Under the pieces are notes generated by a model. The model ran no database searches. It had not been told where the DNA came from and saw only the letters and a list, made by a program, of their open reading frames with translations. Shown here in pieces: positions 45,112-57,205 of a stretch of DNA of 64,000 bases. The position numbers were made by a program, and so were the translations under genes. Position 1 is the stretch's first letter, and each line of letters starts with the position of its first letter. This DNA is from Platycnemis pennipes. Its lineage: Eukaryota; Arthropoda; Insecta; Odonata; Platycnemididae. Location of the stretch: assembly GCA_933228895.1 (NCBI GenBank), contig OW121846.1, positions 50,858,107-50,922,106 of the forward strand, in the 5' to 3' direction.

Positions 45112-45358
45112 TGTAATAGCATAGGTAAATGCCGATAGGTTTAAGGGTTTTAAGATAACCCAACCAATATCATGAAGAAACATGATGTGGGTTTGGTTTC
45201 ACTCGCTATTTTTATCTTTTTTTAAAATGGTGAAGTTTAGACTAGAATATTACTACTAATCCTTTTTATGCATGATATATAATGCATTTTTGGCATAAAA
45301 ACACCCCCTGCCACGCACCTTTATGGTGGCTTATAGGGTATTATGTAGATGTAGATGA
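45112..45358 (+). mobile_element. CR1/L2-like LINE, subfamily B, 3' end
   Basis: 3' UTR and tail only: TTTAAGGGTTTTAAGATAAC CCAACC, 'tggcataaaaacaccccctgcc', TTATGGTGGCTTATAGGGTA, TTATGTAGATGTAGATGA. The stem-loop has lost pairing on one side (GCAGGG reads ATAGGG). Confidence 0.8.
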
Positions 45359-45414
45359 GTTAGTTTGCAAAGGGAAAGTTTTTCTTAATCTCGCCACAAT
45401 TATGTCATATTATC

Positions 45415-45780
45415 ATTATTGTCACTATTCTCTCTATTCTCTCTCTTTCATTCATTCCTCTTACCTTATTCTTTCCTCTGCTCTTTTTTTGGTAATTCCT
45501 TAGCTCCATTTCTTTTCACTCTTTCAAAAACTACCTTACAAGAAAATTCATTCCCATTCTCGCCTTTCTATTCTTTTCCCGATTCTCTATCTGGCTCACT
45601 TGTTTCTTTGGCACTTAATATGATTTGCCTCGCCATATCGTTTCCTAGTAATTTGTTTATTCTTTTTCTCACATTCCTATTTATTCTCAAACTCTCACTT
45701 CTTTTCATTCTCCATCTAGCCTACTTATTATATTGGCACTACATTCGATTTAACTTTCGTCAACCTTTTACCTAGTATTT
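45415..45780. repeat. Pyrimidine-biased tract
   Basis: T/C-biased plus strand, starting TCACTATTCTCTCTATTCTC, just downstream of a LINE tail. Its 118-codon ORF is hydrophobic by composition (L/F/S) and is not called. Confidence 0.65.
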
Positions 45781-48465
45781 TACTCTTTCTTCTGCTCGCT
45801 ATTGCTAGCACTTTCATTCCCGTTTCCTCTCCGCTAAACCGTACTCGTTTTCTCGCCCTATAACTATATTTTCATAATTCGTCCACTTAATCTCTATGAC
45901 CAATTAAACTGCCCACTTTTCGCTCGGTGACTCATTTCTCTTTCATTTGCTCCCACACATCTTCCTTATTCACCTATTACCTCAAAGGCCTTCAGCTAAT
46001 TCGTGTTTTAGTCATACCAGAGTTTAATCATACTGTAAATCTGGAATGACACGACGCAACGGCACACATTTTGATCAAAGGTTAGAATGTCAAATTTTAA
46101 CGATTACTTTTGTTATTCAAACTATAAGTCGGGCATCGTTGTGACCGACGTCTGCGTATTTAATCAAAGTTATCGTAAATAACCATTAACACATTGACTC
46201 TAAGAACGTATTTATGGCATCAATAATCGGTTGTGACAGAATTTTATATCTGTTGCGTACAAAATTGAAATAATAAAAGCCTTCAATCCGCACCCTCGGG
46301 GAATATTTCTCTTGTCTCTCTCGGTCTGTTGGCATAGCTCTCGAACTTCCTCTGCCGTCGCTTACCGTTTAACCGGGAGGGACGGCAGGAAACGCCTCAG
46401 ATTGAAAAAGGGGGAGATTTTCCCTGAAGGGAAGTGGCGGAAACGAAGCGAGTGAGAAGTTACGGGAAGGGGGAGTGCGGATATAAAACTGGAAGGGGAA
46501 TGAGAATAGGGAAGTAAATTGCCAAGGAGGAGAAGATATTAAGGGACCACGGACGGGAGATAAGTGTGTGGAATTAGAATCGGTAATTATACCTGCAAAA
46601 TATGTTGCCATAAACAAGAATGTGGATAAGTTTTCATTGCTTTACGAGTCTTAAAAGTCTCAAGGGCACGGTGGGAGAGAAAATGAGGGGATGAGAAGAA
46701 ATACGGCATCAAGAAATAAATTTGGAGAGATCTTTTGTGTCAAGAAAAAAAAAACATTATTGTTCACGCGGAATCCATCTGCAAGAAGCTAGCGAAAACG
46801 GCCTTGTCGTGGTGTACAAGTAATTGCAAATCGTATCAGTTTTCAGGAGGGAGTGTGTGGTGGGTGCAGAAGACAGACGTAGGACCCTGGTAAACAAGAG
46901 AATAGGTTAGCGATTCTGAACAAAGCGATGAGTGGATGATCCAAGGCGCATTGACCCTTTAGTCATCTGTCACATGCACACGCATATAAACTCGAGTTAT
47001 TACAGCCGGGATGGTGACACACATTGTCGACTGGTACTCGTTGCTGACGGCCTCTTTGGAAAATCAATTCGGATTCGGGAAGAACATAGGACATCCTCCA
47101 GTGAAGAATGCTCGTGGTACATTCATCTCGTGAACGTCAACCCACCTTCGTGTATGCAGGAGTTGTGCACTTGGTGAAGGCTTTTGGCAGCTTTGAGTGC
47201 CACTTAATTTTCCGTCCTGGATTAAACAAGCAGCCCTTGTTTGCTCCTCGTGGAGCAAGCTTCCACGGAGCGGGCGGTAAAGATTGATAAATGAAAGGAG
47301 GTAGTAGTGGATGCAGAGTCTTACCTTATCCGCACACAATTCGATTGGAAATGTTAATAAGAGGATCGAAAAAATGTCTATCTAGGGAATGTGAGTAAAT
47401 TGAGAAGAAATAAACTCACACCCTTTTGCAGATCCTCCTTCTGTCATTGTAGGAAACTGAGCAGACAGCCTTGAATTGACGGCATAAAGTATTTCAAGGA
47501 TATGAAATGAAAATCAATAATGCGGAAACTACAATATAAGTGTTCAGAGGAGTTGAGCCGAAGGCAAACGTAGCGCTTCGAGCAGCGATATCGGTAAAAC
47601 TGGATCATTTCAAGAAACCATGCGGAATATTGCTCACAGAACAATTGCATGCCGAAAGGTTTGAATGTGATTTAGGTATCCATATTTTCTAAAGATTGTA
47701 CTGTTGCAGTAAGCGAATGGTGCGTTAAAAGTTTCTTTTTCTGCTCATGAGATCCGAGACATTGTCCAGAGAGTGGATAAGGGAAGACGAGCCTTGTAAA
47801 CCTGTTGGTGAAGATGAATACGTATTAACGACCAAATGGGCAGGTTCCTATTGAAGGAATCGGGCCTCACGTTGGCGAGTGTGTCGGTGAGCTGTATACA
47901 CATCTGTATGTGTAGTGAAGGGGCGAGTTGGTTCGATACTTGCCCAGCTACAACGGTCGTTGCAGGATTCTCGTCGTACTCATACAATAAAAGGTTTTTG
48001 CTACTATGTTTCCCTCAACCTTTCATCCGTGTAGACATACATTTCCCCCACTTCGAGGCCGGTAGCATTAACGGGAATGCTGGAGGAAAGAGCTCCAGGT
48101 TTGTGTGACCTCACACCAAGAATATGTTGGTAAAATTGTTGGGGTCAACTCTATTAGGGATTCTCTTTGGTGAAATCGGACGTGAGATTTTGAACGAGTA
48201 TGTCTGGAGAAAGCATATCTCAGATAGACGATTGCGTAACTGAATATTTCCCCGGAGAAGTTACCTCCAGCTTGGGCAATACATTTGCATTACACGTATC
48301 GCAACTGAAATGGCCCGAACGAACTCAACAAGAAAGAAGATAAAATTTAGAGTGAGTCCAAAAATATTTATTTTCTCCATTAAACGTACTTTCCAGGATT
48401 CATTTAGGTTACATTAGGCGGTTAGCGCATAATTATTGTTTATATTTCATTAGTGATTATTAAAT
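45781..48465. other. No gene seen; purine-rich patch at 46,370-46,560
   Basis: The patch 46,370-46,560 is strongly A/G-biased on the plus strand. Short ORFs at 46932-47339, 47444-47650 and 47745-48108 show no domains, splice context or codon bias. Confidence 0.4.
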
Positions 48466-48467
48466 TA

Positions 48468-48676
48468 CGGGGGTCGTGGTAGCCTAGTGGGTAGAGCGCT
48501 GAGCTGCTGACTGGAGAGTCCCGGGTTCAAATCACGGGTAAGAAGCTTTCTGGGCAGGGAAAGGAACTGGCCCCCCTACCCTGAATGTGTGAATTTCAAT
48601 GGCTTAGTACGGGGTGAACTCTACCCTCACCTATTAAAAATGAATACACCTCGTCGTGTTTAATCGAAAAAAAAAT
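48468..48676 (+). repeat. SINE family 1, best-preserved copy
   Basis: The head has box A GTGGTAGCCTAGTGGGTAGA GCGC and box B CCGGGTTCAAATCACGGG. It is followed by the family body GGGCAGGGAAAGGAACTGGC, CCTACCCTGAATGTGTGAAT, GGTGAACTCTACCCTCACCT, and an A-rich 3' end. The head's first seven bases do not pair with the bases after the T arm, so this is a SINE and not a tRNA gene. Confidence 0.85.
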
Positions 48677-49485
48677 TGTTATTAGATGACTATCATTATT
48701 TCTTCAAAAATGATCTAAATAAAATAAAAGTTATAGAACTTAATGCAGGCCTCATGTTGGCATAATGTTAGCCTCGTGCAAAGTGAATAATATCATAAAT
48801 TTCCATCCCGATGCCATATAATGATATTTCTCTTGGAAAATAGAATTAATGCATCATCCAGCAGTTTTCATGTATGGCACAATAGTATTATGAGAGATGA
48901 GATGAGCTTACCCAGTTTATCCTATTACAGTTGAATCACGTTCTGTTAAGAGATTTTACCATGGGATCGTGCTTACCAATTTTATGACGTCTGTAATTTT
49001 ATTCGAGAGACTCACGTTATTCAATGCCCTCATTTCCTGTTACGGAGAACGATGATTTCGTTCTTTTATTCCAAACCTACGTAAGCCCAGCTAATGGAGA
49101 GGCTTAGTGATGTGATTAGCACGCATTAAGCCTGCAGCATTTCATTTGCGTATCCGGAAAAATAATGGGTGGAATAATTTAATCGAGGCAAAACCTGTCA
49201 CCATGGACTGAGTAATGATGTATTTTAAGGTGTGAAACTTTTAAATAAGAAAATATTTTCAGTTACGGCCCAAAGCTTTGTATTGCGCCGAGAAAAAGTA
49301 TTACAGTTCGGGGAGATGTAACCTTTCAAGGAATGCTTAGTGATTACTGCAACGATTCGCTAAGTGACTGTTGAAAAGTCTCCGATAGCTCACAATGCTC
49401 TATCTTGGTACTGGAAGCTTTTTTGAATAAAAACAGGGAGTATCGGCTAAAATAACTCATAACTCTGAGAAAAACACACCTTTCC
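48677..49485. other. AT-rich DNA, no gene seen
   Basis: Nothing recognised. Confidence 0.4.
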
Positions 49486-49489
49486 CTAA

Positions 49490-49530
49490 AAGGTATTCGA
49501 ACCAGCGACCTTTGGATTCGCAGACCGACG
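49490..49530 (-). repeat. tRNA-like SINE head fragment
   Basis: On plus, AAAGGTATTCGAACCAGCGA CCTTTGGATTCGCAGACC is the reverse of a box B and anticodon-arm-like region, resembling the reverse strand of the 19.1/20.4-kb repeats. Confidence 0.45.
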
Positions 49531-49572
49531 TAATGATGAAAGAGTATGAGTTCAGTAGGGATTTTGTTATTG

Positions 49573-49632
49573 CATCTGCATAGAAACCAGCAAGCCTCCT
49601 CTAGGGTGTTTGGCAAGGTAGGATTAATCATT
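49573..49632 (-). repeat. Diverged LINE 3' tail
   Basis: GCATCTGCATAGAAACCAGC, AAGCCTCCTCTAGGGTGTTT, GGCAAGGTAGG is a worn version of the ACATCTACATAATACCCTGC AAGCCACC...GTGTGGCAGGGGG tail. Confidence 0.45.
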
Positions 49633-49744
49633 TACACTCTGTGTAATTATCCCGTGTAGTGTAATAAAGGGAAGGCGATAAGAATTATTTAATGCCCGAA
49701 TTTTTTCCTTGATAAACACTCTAAACACAGCTCTAATGTGTGTG

Positions 49745-49835
49745 TGGCAGGAACCAACTGGCGAAAATGCCCTTCCGTCTGAATTCGAACTTAGACCATG
49801 AGGATGGAATGCCAATGTTCTTGCCACCACATCAC
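49745..49835 (-). repeat. tRNA-like SINE head, minus strand
   Basis: On plus, CTGAATTCGAACTTAGACCA TGAGGATGGAATGCCAATGT TCTTGCCACCAC reads on the minus strand as box A then box B of a tRNA-derived head. Confidence 0.5.
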
Positions 49836-50429
49836 AGACCTAGTTTTCAAAAGGTGAGTAAAAGGTTTGGAGGAGGCATTTTTTGGGGACCGAAGAATGG
49901 TGAAGAGTAACCCGGTGAAGGCGTTGTACTATTCTGAATGATAGGCACAAAATGGTCCATGGGTTACAAATATAGCGGTAAAAATAAACTTCCATGTGAA
50001 ATAGTAACACATTTCTCGTTGGTTAATTTAATATCTCGTCCGACTATCATTTACTTAGTTTAAATTTCTATGCTGATATGGTAAATAATTGGATAGAGAA
50101 ATAATAATCCCTTCTTTACAATAGAGGAAGATGTGTTTTTATTTTGATGTGATAAATAATTTGCTGAGATACTGCAATGCTCTTAGGTAGAATGGAGAAA
50201 AGTTTAGTACCTACAGTGAGCTTTATTCAATGAATCATCTGGGCTGCTTAGTACCTATCTTCATTTTATCTTATTTCAATTGTTATTATAATTATGGGGA
50301 GCGATTGACTGATTAAGTCATTAGCGCCATTATCCATGAGTGTATGATCGGAAGTATACTCGGAAATGGGAAATGACAGAGTGAAACCCGTTGTTGGCCC
50401 TAGCCCACCCTTCAAAAAGTTGCCTAGTG

Positions 50430-50500
50430 GAAAATGGTTTCACATCCCATCCGACGGACGGAAGACTTCACCTGAAGTTTCCTCGAACTCAAGACCTCAG
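50430..50500 (-). repeat. SINE family 2 fragment
   Basis: TTTCACATCCCATCCGACGG ACGGAAG (50438-50464) on plus is the reverse of the family core. Confidence 0.6.
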
Positions 50501-51150
50501 GTTAAGAAAGTGGACGCTAGAAGTGCGATCTTTTGTCCGCTGAGCGGCTGAACGCGGAAGGAGCAATCGCCGAGTCGGCACCGGATTCCCTTCCACAGCA
50601 AGAGCGGAGCATTTCGCGACAACGCGTTTCTCTCGATCAATCCCTTGCCCCGGGATATATCCATTTTCCAAACCATGGGCATGAAATTCAGCGACGAAAG
50701 GCGAAACGGCATGCGGGCAAGTGGGAGCAGGCAGTGGGGATTCTTTCAGCTCAGCGGACGTTCAGCGCTTTCCACTCTGACGGTCGATAAAATTCCCCAT
50801 TTGTGTTTTTATTATCCGTCGGAGGAGCGACTGCGGACGGAAATTCGAGTATGAATCTCCTTCGCCAACTGATGGACCAACCTTACCTTAAACTCTTACG
50901 CGCTCAGCTCCGTTCGTGGTAAAATGACGATCAACCCACGCTGAAACACCATCCCGGCTCCGTCTACCATAGTTCTCATTCTCAAATACGAAAATTCAAA
51001 ATTTTTGGCCTAAGTTAGCGTGCAGGCGATTTGCCATTTGGTCTCGTCTACCTGGTGCTGGATACCATCTCTCAATGCCCTACATCTCCTTTGAGTTTTG
51101 GAACTGCCAAAATAGTTTACTCTATGTACACTAAAGTGCGAGGGTTTAGA
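50501..51150. other. GC-richer stretch, no gene seen
   Basis: 50,520-50,960 is moderately GC- and CpG-enriched. Open frames of 60-85 codons occur on both strands with no recognisable product. It could be worn SINE or regulatory DNA. Confidence 0.35.
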
Positions 51151-51154
51151 TACA

Positions 51155-52331
51155 CATTTACATCTACATAATACCCTGGAGCCACCATAAAGGTGTGTGG
51201 CAGGGGGTGAATTATCACTAAACATGCACTACTAAGCATGTATAAAAAAGGATTAGTATTTATATACTGTTCTAAACTTCACTATTTAAAAAAAGATAAA
51301 AATAGCAAAGCAAGCATGCAAAAACATGTTGTTAGATGGGTTAGCTTCAAGCCCTCGTACCAACATGCAGCTACCTATGCTATCCAATGCTACACTCGTA
51401 TTGGATATATTTACCGTTATTCATACCCCTAATTGCACGAGGAAAAAAGGACATTTTGAATCTGTCAGTTCGGCAATCGATATCTCTAATTTTGTGATAA
51501 TGGTCCAGTCTACCATAGTAAGCTGGGGTTCGCAAAATATTTTTAACATCATCACTGAAAATATGGTCTTGGAATTTATTTAGGAGATTAAGTCTAAATT
51601 TCAACCTGCGATCTGACTATGATTCCCATTTAAATTCACTTAATAGACTGGTTACGCTAATATAATTATCGTGCCGTCCCTTTACAAATCTTGCCGATCT
51701 TCGCTGCACACGTTCTAGTTCATTATTTAAACCGATTACTTAGGGATCCTATATACTGGCAGCATATGCCATATGAGGTCTAACAAGGAAAAAGTAGCTG
51801 ATTTCTCATACATGATTGTCACATTTATCCAATACTCCTTTAATGAATCCCAGTCTACGATTAGCTTGCCCCATTATTTCACGCAAGTGTTTACCCCAGG
51901 AAAGATCATGTGTAAGTCTTATTCCAAGATATTTAATGGATTCCACGTTTGTTAATTCATTATTACTTATTTTGTAAGTGCTAGGAGGAGGTCTATTCTT
52001 TTTCCAAAAATTCATTCCTAGGCATTTTTAAAAATTTAATTCCAACTGCCATGTATCACGCCAATTTTCAATTGCTTGTAGGTCATCATTTAAGTATTCT
52101 TTATCGTTTGGGCATAGAATTTCCCTGTGCACTACTGAGTCATCGGCAAATAGACGAAGCTTACTTTTTACCAACTTATTGATATCATTTATGTACAGAA
52201 GGAACAGGAGTGGACCTATCACACTACCTTGTGAGACACCCGAAGTGACTTTAATTACCGGTGACGTAACACCGTCCAAAACAACCCTTTGCACCCGATC
52301 ATGCAGAAAATTAGTGAGGGTATAGAGGGTA
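51155..52331 (-). mobile_element. CR1/L2-like LINE, subfamily B, longest copy (includes RT domain)
   Basis: A 5'-truncated non-LTR retrotransposon in which the ORF2 reverse transcriptase copies the element's RNA at the target site. On the minus strand, in order: RT motif region FLHDRVQRVVLDG, SGVSQGSVIGPLLFLLYIND (52,235-52,175), the FADD catalytic box (about 52,160-52,145), the WQLELNF region, KYLGIRLTHDLSWGKHLREI, NRRLGFIKGVLDKCDN, and the C-terminal DIDCRTDRFKMSFFPRAIRG. The 3' UTR and stem-loop tail follow at 51,240-51,155. Frames are broken near 52,030 and 51,800-51,600, so the copy is dead. Truncation at about 52,331 removes the upstream RT, endonuclease and ORF1. Confidence 0.9.
52028..52331 (-). 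pseudogene. LINE reverse transcriptase palm fragment
   Basis: This is the only stretch in the window retaining RT catalytic motifs: the SQGSVIGPLLF turn (motif 4-like) and FADD (motif 5). It runs open for about 100 codons from the 5' truncation point to a stop after LELNF at 52,028. The preserved YxDD-equivalent (FADD) is intact, but the fragment lacks the RT fingers and endonuclease. Confidence 0.85.
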
Positions 52332-52434
52332 GTGCATATGGTGGAAGGGTATGGAAATGCCCAGACTTCATTAGTTTACTATAGAGGCCAGGGTGTGATT
52401 GGTTCACATTATATGCAGTGTTTTACAACAGAAA

Positions 52435-52655
52435 GGAGTAGGGCGCTGGGTTTGAGATTCTGGACGCCCCCGCCTAAAATCCTTACGATTCGATTTTCTG
52501 CATGTCAGAACTTCAAAGGAAATCGCATGTGGCCCAGGTAGAGGAACTGGCCCCCTTCCCTTAATGTGTGAATTTCACACACCAATGGATTAGTACGGAT
52601 AAGATCTACTCTAACCTATAAAAAACCAACCTTCGGGTTGAACACTCCATTTTCC
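52435..52655 (+). repeat. SINE family 1, head-eroded copy
   Basis: GGGCGCTGGGTTTGAGATTC TGG is a worn head. The body TGGCCCAGGTAGAGGAACTG GC, 'ccttaatgtgtgaatttcacac' and CTACTCTAACCTATAAAAAA CCAACCTTCGGGTTGAA matches copies at 38.4 and 48.5 kb. Confidence 0.75.
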
Positions 52656-53120
52656 ACAACAGAAAGAGTATTACAATTGAATAATTTTCCTCCACGAATC
52701 AAGTAGGTGCGGTATGCCATTGAATAAAGAGTCCAACTGTGCCTAGATTCAAATCCAGGGCCATCGTCGACACGGTTCAAGCGAATACGAAGCATTTGAG
52801 AATGGAGCAACCGTCTTCTCAGATTCCCGGTCCCGGGAGCTTTATTCTTACATCAATTTTCAGCAGCTTCGCTCGCCATTTTGAGAACGTTTTACAATGG
52901 CTTGCTTTCCACACATTGAGATATACTATAGAACTTATTCTCGTGAACAGTGCCTTCTTTGTAGCCATCTTACGCGTTAGGTGTGCCATCGTGTATCGTA
53001 GGTGTGCCATGGATCGTAATTTTGAACGAGGGCTAGCTTCCAAAGATCCTCTTAAAAATACTTTTGGGATCAAGAATTTCTAGCGTAGCGTAGCGGTCTA
53101 CGCAATAGCGCAGTAAGTCA

Positions 53121-53779
53121 TATCTACATCTACATCATACCCTGTAAGCCACCGAGAGGGTGTGTGGCAGGGGGTGAAGATCACCAAGCATGCACTTCCG
53201 ACATGCAAAGAAGCAACTATAGGGTCTCATGCTACTCGATTTTTAGTATCTATAGTATTTAAGGGGTTAATACATGAATCATGCACTACAAAATACTCTA
53301 AAATATTTCCCCTACCTATCCCATTGCTATGCTGCCTATTCTGTTCTCTTATAGTGCGGGGGAAATACCATTTTGAATCTATCGGTACGACAATCGATAT
53401 CTCTAATCTTATTTATCTGGTCGAATCTAGTATAATACGCTGGTGTTTTTAATATGTGCCTAAACACTTCAGTAAAGCTATCCGATTGAAATTTCTCTAA
53501 TAGATTTAATTCGGATCCCATACACTGGCTGCATACTCAAGGTGGGGCCTAACTAGTGAAAAGTAACATTGCTCTTTTGTCTTCTCATCACATTTCCCAA
53601 ATACTCTTTTTATAAATCCTAGCTTTCTCTTCGCTCGGCCACATATTTCCCGGATGTCTTCCACACGATAAATCTTTAGTGATGTTACACCTAAATATCT
53701 TATGGTTTCAACGTTTTCGATTTTCATGCTACTAATTTTATAGGATCGCTCTATCGAAATATTCCTCCTCCAAAAGTTG
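53121..53779 (-). mobile_element. CR1/L2-like LINE, subfamily A, with internal deletion
   Basis: The minus strand encodes MKIENVETIRYLGV, ICGRAKRKLGFIKRVFGKCD, KTKEQCYFSLVRPHLEYAAS VWDPN. It then skips straight to LNLLEKFQSDSFTE and YYTRFDQINKIRDIDCRTDR FKM, so about 190 bp of ORF2 are missing near 53,510 compared with the 44.3-kb copy. The 3' UTR and a fully paired tail stem-loop (53,130-53,170 region) are present. Confidence 0.88.
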
Positions 53780-54435
53780 ATAGCTACAAAAATTAAGGTT
53801 AAGTTCTAGCTCCCAAGTTAAAGTACATCGGTTCTATTCCAGGTTCAAAAAATCTTTTTAAGCCATTCATTATAGTACCGTGAACCGTATTGTAGTCTTA
53901 ATTAATCTAATCTTCTTATCCTTACCTGGGGTCCCTCTCACTAATTCACATCTTCTTGAAATTACTTCTTTTGCTGATCAAATTCTTTTCTTAAGTCCTT
54001 GCTACTAAGGCTGTTAAAACTTTGCTAAGTCGTTTAGAGAGAGGTAGGGATAAGTATCCTCCTGATTCATATCACTTGCCCCATGTAAGTCAAGGACAAA
54101 ACCCTTAGTGTCTTTATCCTCGTTCCTTATCATAAGGAACGAGGGATGACTGAGAGCTAATTATATAACCTACCACTTAATTAACCAACTTTTTATCGCT
54201 CTGGACACTGATCATATCCTGATTAACTAAAGAGGACGTAGGGGGTATTATCATTGTTTAACATGGTTGCGGTCCTCTGATGCAAGAGTGTGCTTTGCGA
54301 AGTCCGTCGGTCCCGGGGCACTGCTAACTAACCGTAAGCCTCGAAAGTTCCTCGGCGCAGTATCCTCTGACGAGTTGGGATTATAACCGAAGGACAATCC
54401 CTCAAGCCTCATGTTAAAGAGCATTGAAAGTTTTT
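53780..54435. other. No gene seen; perfect hairpin at 54,118-54,144
   Basis: The hairpin has arms CCTCGTTCCTTAT and ATAAGGAACGAGG around a single C. Nothing else recognised. Confidence 0.5.
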
Positions 54436-54439
54436 TGGA

Positions 54440-54645
54440 TCGGGTTGGTATGGCGTTTGGGGTACAGTCCTTCCATCATGGAGTCTTGGATTCAGATCCC
54501 GGTGGTGGAATGGATTTCTTCCGATTCCAAGAGCTCGAGTTCGAATCTGGGCAGTGGTGGATTTCTTCTCTGAAAGCCATGCTTTGTGGAGAGCATTTCG
54601 AGTGCAGTGTTCCTCCCGTCGGATGCCGTTAAAAGCCAGACCACT
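54440..54645 (+). repeat. SINE family 2, plus copy
   Basis: Two box B-like sites (GGATTCAGATCCCGG and CGAGTTCGAATCTGGGC) precede TTTGTGGAGAGCATTTCGAG and the core CTCCCGTCGGATGCCGTTAA (54,614-54,633). The doubled head suggests one SINE inside another, or a dimer. Confidence 0.7.
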
Positions 54646-56965
54646 TTGTAACTTTCGTCACCTAGCTACCTAAAAATGGATATCGTGGCAATATCGTAAG
54701 AGTTAGGTTACTTCACTACTTATACATATGATGACATGTATCACTCTGAATACTTCACCACCCACTGGGAAAATAATGCAAGTAAATATACGAGTATAGA
54801 CATAACTAACACGCATAAATGAATGGGATGTAGACATTTTGATAGCGGATCATTTTTCCCGTAACATTTTTTATATTTCTTCTAACAGTCTTATTCCACT
54901 TATTTACCATTGTTCGTATTTATTACCCTTACTTTTCATTTCTTAATTCATTTTCTTATTTAATTTCATCTTCTTATTTCCCCAACCGGGTAACGCGGTG
55001 AATACTTCCGAAATTACTTGAAACTTAAAGGGATACAAATATTTGGAATGAATTCATGAATAAATAAATATAAATTGTTGTCTTTCCCAGAAAATATTCA
55101 ACACAATCGAATATCCACTGAAGAGTATAGAGTTTGGCTCAAATGATATGGCATCCAATCCTGCAGCAAATTACAGAATCATGCTGTTTATACATTATAG
55201 TATTAAATCAGAGAGAAGCTATCTTTTTTTCTCGAATACTTCCGTCGCCGTTCATGAAAACTCAGTTCAAGACAGCTAAATTTGACTATCAAAATATATT
55301 TGATTTCTACAATTAGTGTCATTATTTTCATGAGAAATACCTTAAAAGAATTTATCGAGAAAGAAATATTCCACCCAGACAATGTCTCATTTTCACGAAG
55401 GAAAATTTGCTCTGAAATTTACCCTATTTACACTAACCTCTAGCTCTCCACATTCAACGCAAACATAATTAATACACTTTTATCAACTGCTAACTTTTAA
55501 ATTTGCAAAACTGGAATATACACCGACTGAAAATGAATATTAGTCTTCATCTGCGAAAAAAAAATATGCTTGGAAAACTCTTTTTCTCGAGCTACCATGT
55601 GATATGGGAGGTGCAAATTATTTCAGCCCTAATTTTACGAGGAAAAGTGATTGAAGACAAGTTTATTCGAAGGCTGTTCACAGATGCCTATGTTACTTTG
55701 ATATTCCGACCGTTCCTGTGTTTAATTTATCAATGTCTTAACGTAGGAGATGGACTTGATCATTGACCAATATGTCATCATGAACTTATGCTTCCTCTCA
55801 ATTCAGACAGAAAAAAATAGCTCAGGTGTGAGGTCTACGAATTTTCCATCAGTGTAAGACACATTTCACAGGGAGATGCCAATATCGGGTATTTCACGGG
55901 AGTTTGAACGTTCGGGAAGTTATTGTAAAAGTCATGGGTGACAAAACAGATGAAATAAGATTAAATTTTAAAGAATAATTTGAAATGTTTGTTTTAAACG
56001 CCTTACGAAACATGGTGTGTTTTATAAATTATAATCTTATTTATAATTATGAAATATAATTCTTACCTAATACCATTATTTTAATCCTGGATATCCATAG
56101 ACCTTTTTATTTGTACTTAATTGTTTATTCTATGCTCGTTACATCCTTGTGTAGTGATCATTTGTGATTTTAATATTTAATGCTTAGTCAGTGTTTTCTG
56201 ATTTGGCTCTGCAATTAAAACAGCGAATTCAAACCGCTGGTAACAGTGAACTATTAACTTGCTGCGTATCTATGCAGATATTACTTTGTTTTGTTTTATG
56301 TGCCAAAGGAAGTTTACTGTATGTTATTGCTCTTAGTTGTGCAGGTCACTGTCTCACGCTCTGTTTATGTGCAAATTTTGAGCTAATGAGCTATTATGCA
56401 GGGACAAACTCTATTATTAGGACATTTCACGGATATCTATTTCAATTTTGCATTTTCAGGAAATGGTTACTTCTGGAAACACCGAGGAGTGGAAGCCGCA
56501 CGAGTTTTTAGCAATATGATAGAAATATTAATAACGGATTGTACGCTTTTCCTTAAACAGTGTCAATTAGCGCATCCACTATAGAAACATCGCATCTTAA
56601 GTGAAATGCTCAGCCGTCAGTGAATAATAATAATAATAAGTTTATTACTCCATACACAAATAACATGTCAATAACAAAAGTGGAGTAATTTTAGGTGGCC
56701 TTGAAGGAGAACCTGTTTAAGGCTATCATCAAATAATAATACATACAATATTCAAAGAAAGCAACTGAAAAATCGCGTTAATCATACATTTCTTTGTCAT
56801 AAGCAGCTGAGTTTTGAATATACCGTCGACTCACGCAAATGATCAGAGTTCGCGGCCTCAGACGTTCACGGTTTTTTCTTAGAACGTAATTGATACTTTT
56901 TCATGCCAACGAAAACACGCCTTCATGAATCACAGCGCATGTAGAGATAAATACGGCATATTGCA
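54646..56965. other. AT-rich DNA, no gene seen; (AAT)n at about 56,622-56,640
   Basis: The ORFs at 55503-55766 and 56191-56511 are AT-rich frames with no domain. A short AATAATAATAATAATAAG microsatellite precedes a TTATTACTCCA...TGGAGTAA inverted pair. Confidence 0.45.
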
Positions 56966-56969
56966 TGAG

Positions 56970-57205
56970 AATCCGGGTGGAGTGGTGGTACAGGCCTCCC
57001 ACCCCGAGGGCCCTGGTTCAATTCTGGGCAGTGGAAGATGTTTCAGTGGAATATTGGACCCTACCTTGTGCCTCGTGGAGAGTATTTTAGGTTCAGTACT
57101 CCCTCCGTCGGATGGGACGTTAAATCGTAGCCTCTTGATTCCTTTCGAAGAGAACAGGCAAACGCCGACTCCGGTGCTCTTTACACCCGTCATTCTTCCC
57201 CTCTA
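56970..57205 (+). repeat. SINE family 2, best-preserved copy
   Basis: The head has GGAGTGGTGGTACAGGCCTC (box A region) and CCTGGTTCAATTCTGGG (box B). Next come CAGTGGAAGATGTTTCAGTG, CGTGGAGAGTATTTTAGGTT, the core CTCCGTCGGATGGGACGTTA AATCG (57,103-57,127), 'aacaggcaaacgccgactcc' and 'ctctttacaccc'. It serves as the reference for the other nine core hits. Confidence 0.8.

Noticed and set aside
48470..48545. Candidate genuine tRNA gene
   Set aside because: Boxes A and B are good, but the acceptor-stem halves do not pair and a SINE body follows.
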